Shown: piece after piece, positions 1 through 7,529 of the stretch
How positions within the stretch are numbered: the stretch's first letter is position 1
How the letters are laid out: each line of letters opens with the position of its first letter
Assembly: GCF_029892565.1 (NCBI RefSeq)
Contig: NZ_JARXVH010000012.1
Coordinates: 186,001-250,000 of the forward strand
Direction of reading: 5' to 3'
DNA: 64,000 bases
Origin: Streptomyces pseudovenezuelae
GTDB taxonomy: Bacteria; Actinomycetota; Actinomycetes; Streptomycetales; Streptomycetaceae
Notes under the pieces: model-generated
Told to the model about the DNA's origin: nothing
The model's input: only the letters and a program-made list of their open reading frames with translations
The model's database searches: none
Translations under genes and position numbers: made by a program

Positions 1-898
1 CGTCCCGCGGGTCGTCGAAGGCGCACAGCACCACGCCGTCGTTGCAGAGGTAGTGGTTGATGTAGGAGTAGTCGGCCCAGTGCCCGTCGGCCTCCAGGAC
101 GGTGGGGGCCGGCACCTCGACGACCTCCAGGGCACGGCCCCGGGCATCCGTCGCGGACTTCAGGATGCCGATCGTCTCCTTCGTCACCTCGTGGTCGGGG
201 TGCGCGGGGTCGGGCTGGTGGTGGGCGACCACCACACCCGGGCGGGCGAACGCGGCCACGATGTCCACATGGCCCAGCGTCCCGAAGCCGTAGGGCGGGT
301 AGTCGCCGGTCAGGCCGCGCGGCAGCCAGATCGCCTTGGTGGTGCCGAGCTTGGCGTGGATCTCCGCCTCGACCTGCTCGCGCGTCCAGCCGGGGTTGCG
401 GCCTGCGCCGAGCTGGACGGTCTCGGTGAGCAGGACCGTGCCCTCGCCGTCGACGTGGATCGCGCCGCCCTCGTTGACGAGTTTCGAGGTGTACGTCTTC
501 GCGCCCGCGAGGTCCGCGACGTACGAGCCGATCTTCGCGTCGTGCTCCCAGCGGGCCCAGCTCTGAGCGCCCCAGCCGTTGAACGTCCAGTCCACGGCGG
601 CCAGTTCACCGTTGCCGTCGGTGACGAACGTGGGCCCGATGTCCCGCATCCACGCGTCGTCCAGCTCACGCTCGGCCAGTTCGACGTCCGGGCCGAGCAG
701 CTCGCGCGCCGACTCGCCCTGACCCGGCCCGTGCACCATCGTCACCGGTTCGAAGCGACGCACGGCACGGGCGACGGAGGCCCAGGCGATGCGCGCCTCC
801 GCCAACTCCTCGGCATCGGAGAAGGTCGGGTTGGGGCCGGGCCAGGCCATCCAGGTGCGCTCGTGCGGGGCCCACTCGGGCGGCATACGGAAGCTCAT
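1..898 (-). CDS. aguA: Agmatine deiminase (partial, C-terminus outside window)
   Basis: Hydrolyses agmatine to N-carbamoylputrescine and ammonia (guanidino-group-modifying, PAD-type fold). The 299 visible residues begin with the family hallmark MPPEWAPHERTWMAWPG. They include WMRDIGP, the VDWTFNGWG region, a GGAIHVDGEGT segment and GHVD, all typical of the family. The catalytic Cys lies near the C-terminus of these enzymes and falls beyond base 1. The start is ATG at 898, 15 nt after the ureC stop, with only a weak GGGA upstream, so translation is probably coupled to ureC. It is the third gene of a ureAB–ureC–aguA operon, which links its product, a mono-substituted urea, to a urease-like enzyme. 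Confidence 0.9.
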   Translation of the reverse strand, partial: MSFRMPPEWAPHERTWMAWPGPNPTFSDAEELAEARIAWASVARAVRRFEPVTMVHGPGQGESARELLGPDVELAERELDDAWMRDIGPTFVTDGNGELAAVDWTFNGWGAQSWARWEHDAKIGSYVADLAGAKTYTSKLVNEGGAIHVDGEGTVLLTETVQLGAGRNPGWTREQVEAEIHAKLGTTKAIWLPRGLTGDYPPYGFGTLGHVDIVAAFARPGVVVAHHQPDPAHPDHEVTKETIGILKSATDARGRALEVVEVPAPTVLEADGHWADYSYINHYLCNDGVVLCAFDDPRD

Positions 899-913
899 CA
901 GAAGTCCCAGGTT

Positions 914-2590
914 CTAGAGGAAGTACAGGCGGTTGAGGGAGACGGACTCGGCCGGTTCGGAGCGCAGCGGCTCGCCGTCGAGGGTGACCAGACCGGTGCG
1001 CTGGTCCACGTCGACCGCTCCGGTACGGGAGTTGAGGCGCAGGTCGGCCGGTCCGATGCCCCGGGTGCCGCGAACGGCCACGCGCCTGCGCCGAGTCGGC
1101 ATCGAGTCGTTGCCCTGGTCGAGGGCGGCCTGGGCGACGAAGGCCACGGAGATGTCGGCGGGCGTGGAGCCGTGCGCGCCGAACTGCGGTCCCAGGACGA
1201 GGGGTTCGCAGGTGTCGGTGGCCGCGTTGGGGTCGCCGACCACGCCGTACGCCGGGAACCCGGACTTCAACACCAGCTGCGGCTTGGCGCCGAAGTACTC
1301 GGGGCGCCACAGCACGAGGTCGGCGAGCTTGCCGGCCTCGATGGAGCCGACCTCGTGCGAAAGGCCGTGTGCGATGGCGGGGTTGATGGTCAGCTTGGCG
1401 ATGTAGCGCAGGACGCGTTCGTTGTCGTGGTCGTCCGGGGCGCCGAGTTCGGCCTTCATCTTCCCGGCCATCGCGAAGGTACGGCGGACGGTCTCACCGG
1501 CCCGGCCCATGCCCTGCGCGTCCGACGAGGTGATACCGATCGCGCCCAGGTCGTGCAGCACGTCCTCGGCGCCCATCGTCCCGGCGCGGATGCGGTCGCG
1601 GGCCATGGCCGCGTCGCCGGGCAGGTCGGTCTTCAGGTCGTGGACGGAGACGATCATGCCGTAGTGCTCGGCGACCGCGTCCCGGCCGAAGGGGAGGGTG
1701 GGGTTGGTGGACGAGCCGATGACGTTCGCGACTCCCGCCATCTTCAGGACGTTCGGCACGTGTCCGCCGCCGCAGCCCTCGATGTGGAAGGCGTGGATCG
1801 TGCGGCCGTCCAGCACGCGCAGGGTGTCCTCGACCGACAGGCACTCGTTCAACCCGTCGCTGTGCAGGGCGACTTGGACGTCGTACTCCTCGGCGACCCG
1901 CAGAGCGGTGTCCAGGGCGCGGGTGTGGGCGCCCATGTCCTCGTGCACCTTGAAGCCGCTGGCCCCGCCTTCGGCGAGCGCCTCGATCAGCGGGGCGTCC
2001 GAGGACGACGAACCCCGGCCCAGGAAGCCGATGTTGACCGGCCAGGCGTCGAAGGCGTTGAAGGCGTGGCGCAGCGCCCAGGGCGAGTTGACGCCGACGC
2101 CCCACACCGGGCCGAACTCCTGCCCGATGATCGTCGTCACGCCGGACGCCAGCGAGGCCTCCATGATGCGCGGTGACAGCAGATGGACGTGCGTGTCGAC
2201 GGCACCGGCGGTGGCGATGAGCCCCTCGCCGGACACGATCGAAGTGCCCGTACCGACGACGACGTCCACCCCGTCGAGGGTGTCGGGATTGCCGGCCCGC
2301 CCGATCGAGCAGATCCGGCCCTCCCGGATACCGATGGACACCTTCCGGATGCCCTGCGCCGCGTCGATCACGACGACATTGCTGATCACGACGTCGCAGG
2401 TCTCGCGCACGGCGGCGGCCTTGAGGTGCAGTCCGTCACGGGCGGTCTTGCCGAAACCGGCCAGGAACTCGTCGCCGTAGCGCTGGGAGTCGGACTCCAC
2501 TCGGATCGTCAGGCCCGAGTCGCCGAGGCGGACGCGGTCGCCGGCGCGGGGGCCGTGGGTGGTGGCGTACGCGTAGGGGTCGATGCTCAT
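914..2590 (-). CDS. ureC: Urease subunit alpha, divergent flap (urease-like amidohydrolase)
   Basis: Nickel-dependent amidohydrolase subunit, 558 aa (usual about 567). All metal ligands of K. aerogenes urease are kept: H134, H136, carbamylated K214 (KVHED), H243 (ALHSD), H269 (HIEGCGGGH) and D357 (SSDAQ). The flap differs: MVCHH of typical UreC reads SVHD here, so the flap Cys is Val316, the catalytic His (H317) is kept and the next His is Asp318. The substrate-pocket loop between GVTT and SPW (about 152–171) is roughly four residues shorter and lacks the usual ATTCTPG. It overlaps the ureAB stop by 4 nt. No ureD/E/F/G accessory genes are in the window. By family it is a urease, but the pocket changes and the aguA neighbour allow another ureido substrate. 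Confidence 0.9.
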   Translation of the reverse strand: MSIDPYAYATTHGPRAGDRVRLGDSGLTIRVESDSQRYGDEFLAGFGKTARDGLHLKAAAVRETCDVVISNVVVIDAAQGIRKVSIGIREGRICSIGRAGNPDTLDGVDVVVGTGTSIVSGEGLIATAGAVDTHVHLLSPRIMEASLASGVTTIIGQEFGPVWGVGVNSPWALRHAFNAFDAWPVNIGFLGRGSSSSDAPLIEALAEGGASGFKVHEDMGAHTRALDTALRVAEEYDVQVALHSDGLNECLSVEDTLRVLDGRTIHAFHIEGCGGGHVPNVLKMAGVANVIGSSTNPTLPFGRDAVAEHYGMIVSVHDLKTDLPGDAAMARDRIRAGTMGAEDVLHDLGAIGITSSDAQGMGRAGETVRRTFAMAGKMKAELGAPDDHDNERVLRYIAKLTINPAIAHGLSHEVGSIEAGKLADLVLWRPEYFGAKPQLVLKSGFPAYGVVGDPNAATDTCEPLVLGPQFGAHGSTPADISVAFVAQAALDQGNDSMPTRRRRVAVRGTRGIGPADLRLNSRTGAVDVDQRTGLVTLDGEPLRSEPAESVSLNRLYFL

Positions 2591-3267
2591 CGCTCTGCCC
2601 CCAGATATCCGCAGGCGGCGGCCCTGCGCAGCGCCTCGTCCCGCGCGCCGGGCGCGTCCAACGGTCCGTCCACGAGCCCCGCGAAACCGATGGCGATCCG
2701 CTCGCCGCCGATCGGCAGCAGACCGACCTCGACGCTCTCGCCCGACCCGAAGCGGACGGACGATCCGGCGGGTACGGCGAGCCGCATGCCGTAAGCCTCG
2801 GCGCGGGGGAAGTCGAGGCGCGGGTTGGCCTCGAAGAAGTGGAAGTGGGAGGTGACGGAGACGGGGACGGTCGCGGTGTTGGTGACCGTGAGCCGGACGA
2901 CCGCCTCGGGCTCGGCGTGCACGGGCCCCGGCAGCAGCGCGCCCGGAGCCCGGTTCCCCAGGCTGCCGCCGATGGGGTCGGAGACGACCGCGAGGCGTGA
3001 GCCGTCGTCGAAGACGGCCTCGACATGCACCTCGGTGACGACGTCGGCGACACCCGGCAGGACGTCGTCCGGCCCCAGGACCGACCGAGCACGCTCGATC
3101 GCGCAGGCCAGTCGAGCACCGTCACGAGCCGCCTCGCACACCGTGTCCGCGATGAGCGCGGTGGCCTCCGGCACGTTGAGCCTCAGGCCGCGCGCCTTGC
3201 GGGCGCGGGCCAGTTCGGCGGCCGAGAACAGCAGCAGCCGGTCACGTTCCGTGGGGGTCAGTCTCAC
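2587..3267 (-). CDS. ureAB: Urease gamma/beta fusion subunit
   Basis: A 226-aa fusion of the two small urease subunits. Residues 1–100 are the gamma (UreA) domain, beginning LTPTERDRLLLF with LNVPEATALI. Residues from about 107 are the beta (UreB) domain, with DPIGGSLGN, VTSHFHFFEANP and AYGMRLAVPAGSSVRF. The start is GTG at 3267, chosen for the strong GGAGGTG ribosome site 7 nt upstream (3275–3281). It is the first gene of the operon. Fused gamma/beta subunits are known from other bacteria, so the fusion is not unusual in itself. It should assemble with UreC below. Confidence 0.92.
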   Translation of the reverse strand: MRLTPTERDRLLLFSAAELARARKARGLRLNVPEATALIADTVCEAARDGARLACAIERARSVLGPDDVLPGVADVVTEVHVEAVFDDGSRLAVVSDPIGGSLGNRAPGALLPGPVHAEPEAVVRLTVTNTATVPVSVTSHFHFFEANPRLDFPRAEAYGMRLAVPAGSSVRFGSGESVEVGLLPIGGERIAIGFAGLVDGPLDAPGARDEALRRAAACGYLGAER

Positions 3268-3287
3268 GACACGGCACCTCCTAATAA

Positions 3288-3306
3288 TTTAGAGCACCAC
3301 TCTAAA
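3288..3306. promoter_or_regulatory. Perfect 7-bp inverted repeat, candidate operator
   Basis: TTTAGAG–CACCA–CTCTAAA lies in the 138-bp region between the divergent ureAB and NCS1 permease genes. A related half-site, ATCTAAAA, occurs near 3370. The A+T-rich arms stand out in a GC-rich genome. The position, 21 nt upstream of the ureAB start, suits a repressor site shared by both genes. The cognate regulator is not obvious in the window. Confidence 0.45.
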
Positions 3307-3405
3307 CGGCAGATTCATGGAACGGAAACATTGACGCACGAGCTTGGCACGGGTCACATTGAACGCCGATCTAAAAAACTTGGCGGCCGTCGAAGGGGAC
3401 CCACC

Positions 3406-4845
3406 ATGCCGATAGAACAGCGCGGAGTCGACACCATCCCCGATGAGGAGCGCACCAGCGGTCCGCAGGACCTCGTGTCGATCCTGCTCGGCTCCAACCT
3501 CTGTCTCGGCGTGATCATCTTCGGCTGGCTGCCGCCGTCCTTCGGGCTCGGCTGGTGGGACTCGGTCGGCTCGATCGTCGCGGGCACGGTGGTCGGCACG
3601 CTGTTCACGGCCCCACTGGCGCTGGTCTCCCTGCGCACCGCGACCAACCTGTCGACGTCGTCCGGCGCCCAGTTCGGGGTGCGGGGGCGGCTGGTCGGGT
3701 CGGTCGTGGGCCTTCTCCTCGCCCTCGGCTACACCGCGCTGACCGTGTGGATCGGCGGCGATGTGATGGTGGGTGTGCTGGGGCGGCTGTTCGGGCTGCC
3801 GGCGGGCGGCGGCTCGTACGCCGTCGTGTACGGGCTGCTCGCGGCGGCGACCGTGGCGGGCGCGGTGTACGGCTACCGGGTGCTGCTGGCCATGTCCCGC
3901 GTTCTCTCCATCGGCATGACGGCGCTGCTGATCCTGGGCGTGATCGCGTACACCCCGCACTTCACGACCGGCGCGCTGCCGGAGGCGGGCGGGTATCTGC
4001 TGGGCGGGTTCTGGCCGACGTGGTGTCTGGCGGCGGTGGCGGCGGGACTGTCCGGACCGGTCGCGTTCATCACCCTCCTCGGTGACTACACGCGCTACAT
4101 CTCCCCGGCCCGCCACACCTCACGCCGGGTCCTGCACGCGACCTGGCTCGGCCTGATCGCCGGCCTCCTGGTCCCCCAGCTCTTCGGCACCTTCACGGCG
4201 TACGCGGCCCACGCGGCCCTCGACTACGCGGGCCCGCTGGTGCAGGCCTCCCCCGGCTGGTACCTGGTCCCGCTGCTGCTCGCCGCCTCCGCGGGGTCGG
4301 TCGGCAACGCGGGCCTGATGCTCTACTCCATGGGCCTCGACCTGGACGCGATCCTGCCGCGCGCGTCCCGGGCCCGGGCCACCTGCACGGTCGCGGTCGT
4401 CGCCACGGTCTGCGTCTTCGTCGGCCACTACGCGTGGAACGCCCAGTCCGCGATGACGTCCTTCGTCCTGCTCCTGACGGCGATCGGCACGCCGTGGGCG
4501 GTGATCACCCTGATCGGTTTCGTCCGTTGCCGGGGTGTCTATGATGCGGACGCCCTCCAGGTCTTCAACCGCCGCTCCCAGGGCGGGATCTACTGGTACC
4601 GCGCCGGCTGGAACGCCCCCGCGACGGTGTCCTGGGCGATGGGCGCGGCGGTCGGTCTGCTCGCGGTGTCGTTGCCGTCGTACGAGGGGCCGTTGTTGTC
4701 GATGACCGGCGGGGTGGACTGCAGTTTCCTGTTGTCGGGGGCGGTCGGCGGCGCGGGGTATCTGGTGCTCGGCCGGCGTCCGGCGGTTCAGCGGGGTGTC
4801 GCCTCGTCCACGTCGGAGACCCAGCGGGCCTCGGCGGTGTCGTAG
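3406..4845 (+). CDS. NCS1 family nucleobase/allantoin-type permease
   Basis: A 479-aa membrane transporter of the NCS1 (cytosine/purine/uracil/thiamine/allantoin) family. About 12 hydrophobic segments begin near residue 25. The N-terminal LLGSNLCLGVIIFGWLPP and the SSGAQFGVRG and GDYTRYI motifs are family hallmarks. The start is ATG at 3406, with AGGGGA just upstream; reading further upstream would add a non-hydrophobic Arg-rich tail. It diverges from the urease-like operon and shares its control region, so it plausibly imports that pathway's nitrogenous substrate. The family includes importers of cytosine, purines, hydantoins and allantoin, and the substrate cannot be fixed from sequence. 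Confidence 0.85.
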   Translation: MPIEQRGVDTIPDEERTSGPQDLVSILLGSNLCLGVIIFGWLPPSFGLGWWDSVGSIVAGTVVGTLFTAPLALVSLRTATNLSTSSGAQFGVRGRLVGSVVGLLLALGYTALTVWIGGDVMVGVLGRLFGLPAGGGSYAVVYGLLAAATVAGAVYGYRVLLAMSRVLSIGMTALLILGVIAYTPHFTTGALPEAGGYLLGGFWPTWCLAAVAAGLSGPVAFITLLGDYTRYISPARHTSRRVLHATWLGLIAGLLVPQLFGTFTAYAAHAALDYAGPLVQASPGWYLVPLLLAASAGSVGNAGLMLYSMGLDLDAILPRASRARATCTVAVVATVCVFVGHYAWNAQSAMTSFVLLLTAIGTPWAVITLIGFVRCRGVYDADALQVFNRRSQGGIYWYRAGWNAPATVSWAMGAAVGLLAVSLPSYEGPLLSMTGGVDCSFLLSGAVGGAGYLVLGRRPAVQRGVASSTSETQRASAVS

Positions 4846-4917
4846 CGGACCGGGTCTTGGGTGGTGTGCGTCAGGCCGAGGGCGCGGACCGTGCCCGGCA
4901 ACCCACCGTGCCACGGC

Positions 4918-4947
4918 GAAGCCCGTCCCTGGACAGGGACGGGCTTC
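4918..4947. terminator. Bidirectional terminator hairpin
   Basis: A perfect 13-bp stem, GAAGCCCGTCCCT / AGGGACGGGCTTC, with a 4-nt loop. It sits between the converging permease and ilvE and is followed by TCTTCGTC on the plus strand. Confidence 0.85.
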
Positions 4948-4978
4948 TTCGTCAACTCCGCACGTCGTCCTCCGGAGG

Positions 4979-6067
4979 TCAGCCCAGCTGGTGCATCCAC
5001 CCGTGCTTGTCCTCGGCCGTGCCCCGCTGGATGTCGAGAAGGGCCTCACGGAGGCGGACGGTGACCTCGCCGGGCTCGCCGCCGGACTGCTGCCACTCGG
5101 CGCCCGTCCGCTTGACCGTGCCGACCGGGGTGATGACGGCGGCGGTGCCGCAGGCGAACACCTCGGTGAGGCTGCCGTTCTCCGCGTCGCGTTGCCACTG
5201 GTCGACCGAGATCCGGCCCTCCTCCGCGGTGTAGCCGAGGTCGCGGGCGACGGTGAGGAGGGAGTCGCGGGTGACGCCCTCCAGGATGGAGCCGGTGAGG
5301 GTCGGGGTGACGATCCGGTCGCCGTACACGAAGTAAAGGTTCATGCCGCCCAGTTCCTCGACCCACTTGTGCTCGACGGCGTCGAGGTAGCAGACCTGGT
5401 CGCAGCCCTTGGCGGCGGCCTCGGCCTGGGCGAGCAGGGAGGCCGCGTAGTTGCCGCCGGTCTTGGCGTCGCCCATGCCGCCGGGGACGGCGCGGACGCG
5501 GTCCTCGGAGAGCCAGATCGACACCGGCCGCACTCCGCCGGGGAAGTAGGCGCCGGCCGGCGAGGCGATGACCAGGAACAGGTACTCGTTGGCGGGCTTC
5601 ACACCGAGACCCACCTCGGTCGCGATCATGAACGGGCGCAGGTAGAGGGACTCCTCGCCGCCGTGCGCCGGGACCCACGCCTCGTCCTGACGCACGATCG
5701 CGTCACAGGCCTCGATGAAGGTCTCGACCGGCAGCTCGGGCATGCCGAGACGGCGGGCGGAGGCCTGGAAGCGGCGGGCGTTCTTCTCCGGGCGGAAGGT
5801 GGCCACCGAGCCGTCGGGCCGGCGGTACGCCTTGAGGCCCTCGAAGATCTCCTGCGCGTAGTGCAGGGTCATGTTCGCGGGGTCGAGGGAGAGCGGGCCG
5901 TACGGCACCAGCTGGCCGTCGTGCCAGCCGCGGCCCTCGGTCCACTTGATCGTCACCATGTGGTCGGTGAAGTGGCGGCCGAAGCCGGGGTTCGTCAGAA
6001 TCGCGTCGCGCTCGGCGGCGGAGAGTGGCGAGGCCGAGGGCTTGAGCTCGATGGTGGGCGTCGTCAT
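4979..6067 (-). CDS. ilvE: Branched-chain amino acid aminotransferase
   Basis: PLP-dependent fold-IV transaminase, 362 aa. It interconverts Val, Leu and Ile with their 2-oxo acids in the cytoplasm, using glutamate. Family motifs seen: GLKAYRRPDG, SLYLRPF, GGNYAASL, WVEELGGMN and the C-terminal FACGTAAVI. The start is ATG at 6067 (MTTPTIEL), with GAAGGA 9 nt upstream. A longer reading to 6112 lacks a ribosome site and would run through the leader region. It lies close to leuB, but a terminator between them implies separate transcription. Confidence 0.95.
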   Translation of the reverse strand: MTTPTIELKPSASPLSAAERDAILTNPGFGRHFTDHMVTIKWTEGRGWHDGQLVPYGPLSLDPANMTLHYAQEIFEGLKAYRRPDGSVATFRPEKNARRFQASARRLGMPELPVETFIEACDAIVRQDEAWVPAHGGEESLYLRPFMIATEVGLGVKPANEYLFLVIASPAGAYFPGGVRPVSIWLSEDRVRAVPGGMGDAKTGGNYAASLLAQAEAAAKGCDQVCYLDAVEHKWVEELGGMNLYFVYGDRIVTPTLTGSILEGVTRDSLLTVARDLGYTAEEGRISVDQWQRDAENGSLTEVFACGTAAVITPVGTVKRTGAEWQQSGGEPGEVTVRLREALLDIQRGTAEDKHGWMHQLG

Positions 6068-6080
6068 GAGTAGGTGTCCT

Positions 6081-6161
6081 TCACCGGTTGTGTAGTGACG
6101 GGCCGCGCTCACGCCCGCTACTGCCAGTGGCCAGTGTTAGGACGTCCGAGCATTCCCTCAT
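6081..6161 (-). CDS. Candidate 26-codon leader peptide upstream of ilvE
   Basis: A short frame starting at ATG 6161 with GGAG 7 nt upstream. Its TGA (6081–6083) overlaps the ilvE ribosome site. It encodes MRECSDVLTLATG near its start and carries two CTA leucine codons, which are rare in this codon-biased genome, plus Val and Leu around codons 7–10. The layout suggests translation-linked control of ilvE. I do not recognise it from known leaders. Confidence 0.35.
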   Translation of the reverse strand: MRECSDVLTLATGSSGRERGPSLHNR

Positions 6162-6179
6162 ACCGCGGCTCCGCGTTCG

Positions 6180-6207
6180 ATTATCGCGCGCGGGCTGCCG
6201 TGGACAA
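6180..6207 (-). promoter_or_regulatory. Candidate sigma-70-type promoter for ilvE
   Basis: On the minus strand, TTGTCC (6202–6207), 16 nt, then GATAAT (6180–6185). Transcription would start near 6173 and give an mRNA leader of about 105 nt containing the short frame at 6081–6161. Confidence 0.5.
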
Positions 6208-6263
6208 AAACGGCGTGAATGCGACCCAGAGGATGATGGTGGCACCCGGCGGGGACATAGCGA

Positions 6264-6296
6264 AAGCCGCCGGGTGCGGATGCGACCCGGCGGCTT
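6264..6296 (-). terminator. Terminator downstream of leuB
   Basis: A perfect 12-bp stem, AAGCCGCCGGGT / ACCCGGCGGCTT, with a 9-nt loop, 37 nt past the leuB stop. It should insulate leuB from ilvE. Confidence 0.75.
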
Positions 6297-6333
6297 CGAA
6301 AGACTGCGAGAGTTTTTCGAGTGAGTCGGCGGG

Positions 6334-7377
6334 TCAGCCGGCTACTCGTACGGACAGCGCGTCGCCGATCTCCGACGTGCTGCGGGCGGGCTTGCCGGTG
6401 CGCTCGGCGAGGTCGGTGGCGACCGCCTCGTCGATGCGGGCGGCCTCGGCCTCGTAGCCGAGGTGACGCAGGAGCAGGGCGACGGACAGGACCGTGGCGC
6501 TGGGGTCGGCCTTGCCCTGGCCCGCGATGTCCGGCGCCGAGCCGTGCACGGGCTCGAACATCGAGGGGTACTCGCCGCTCGGGTTGATGTTCCCGCTGGC
6601 GGCGACGCCGATGCCGCCGGAGACGGCCGCGGCGAGGTCGGTGATGATGTCGCCGAAGAGGTTGTCGGTGACGATCACGTCGAAGCGGGCCGGGTCGGTG
6701 ACGAGGTAGATCGTCGCCGCGTCGACGTGGATGTAGTCGGTGGTGACCTCGGGGAACTCCTCGGCCACCTTGTTGAAGACGTTCGTCCACAGGTGACCCG
6801 CGAAGGTCAGCACGTTGTTCTTGTGGACCAGCGTGAGCTTCTTGCGCGGACGGGCCTGGGCGCGGGCGAACGCGTCCCGGACGACCCGCTCGACACCGAA
6901 CGCCGTGTTGACGGAGACCTCGGTGGCGACCTCGTGCTCGGTGCCCTTGCGGATCGTGCCGCCGTTGCCCGTGTACGGGCCCTCGGTGCCCTCGCGGACC
7001 ACGACGAAGTCGATCTCCGGCTCGCCGGCCAGCGGGGTGGCGACACCCGGCAGCAGCTTCGACGGACGCAGGTTGACGTGGTGGTCGAAGGCGAACCGGA
7101 GCTTCAGCAGGAAGCCGCGCTCCAGGACACCGGACGGGACCGACGGGTCGCCGATCGCGCCGAGGAGGATCGCGTCGTGCTGCTTGAGGGAGTCCAGGTC
7201 GGCGTCGGTGAGGGTCTCACCGGTGGCGCGGTAGCGCTTGGCACCGAAGTCGTACTCCCGGGTCTCCAGCTTCACATCCTGCGGAAGGACGGCGGAGAGG
7301 ACCTTCAGACCTTCGGCCACGACTTCCTGGCCGATGCCGTCCCCGGGGATCACTGCGAGATTGATGCTGCGAGACAT
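6334..7377 (-). CDS. leuB: 3-isopropylmalate dehydrogenase
   Basis: NAD-dependent oxidative decarboxylase of leucine synthesis, converting 3-isopropylmalate to 2-oxoisocaproate; 347 aa, typical of the short actinobacterial type. Seen in order: VIPGDGIGQEV at the N-terminus, KLRFAFDHHVNLRP (substrate arginines), VVREGTEGPYTGNGG, VHKNNVLTFAGHLW (catalytic Lys) and VTDNLFGDIITDLAA (metal Asp residues), then EPVHGSAPDIAG. ATG at 7377 has GAGGAG upstream. Its product is the direct substrate of IlvE next door. Confidence 0.96.
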   Translation of the reverse strand: MSRSINLAVIPGDGIGQEVVAEGLKVLSAVLPQDVKLETREYDFGAKRYRATGETLTDADLDSLKQHDAILLGAIGDPSVPSGVLERGFLLKLRFAFDHHVNLRPSKLLPGVATPLAGEPEIDFVVVREGTEGPYTGNGGTIRKGTEHEVATEVSVNTAFGVERVVRDAFARAQARPRKKLTLVHKNNVLTFAGHLWTNVFNKVAEEFPEVTTDYIHVDAATIYLVTDPARFDVIVTDNLFGDIITDLAAAVSGGIGVAASGNINPSGEYPSMFEPVHGSAPDIAGQGKADPSATVLSVALLLRHLGYEAEAARIDEAVATDLAERTGKPARSTSEIGDALSVRVAG

Positions 7378-7416
7378 GTCGGCACCCTACTCCTCGTCCC
7401 ATGGGATGACACGAGG

Positions 7417-7433
7417 TGTCCGCGATACGGACA
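7417..7433. promoter_or_regulatory. Inverted repeat between leuB and the phosphoesterase
   Basis: TGTCCG–CGATA–CGGACA, 6-bp perfect arms with a 5-nt spacer, 40 nt upstream of leuB in the divergent region. A CCCATGGG palindrome lies at 7399–7406. It may be an operator, but it is short. Confidence 0.25.
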
Positions 7434-7529
7434 GCCATGGGCCGCCGGGAAGGAGCGGGCGCCAGCCGTTCGACATGCGTTCACCCTTACGCATGGCCCC
7501 CGTTGAGGTTCACTGGGAACTTCATCGAC

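Noticed and set aside
53..2176. Long open frame (about 700 codons) on the plus strand
   Set aside because: It is antisense to aguA and ureC, which have clear family motifs. Such frames arise from GC-rich third positions on the other strand.
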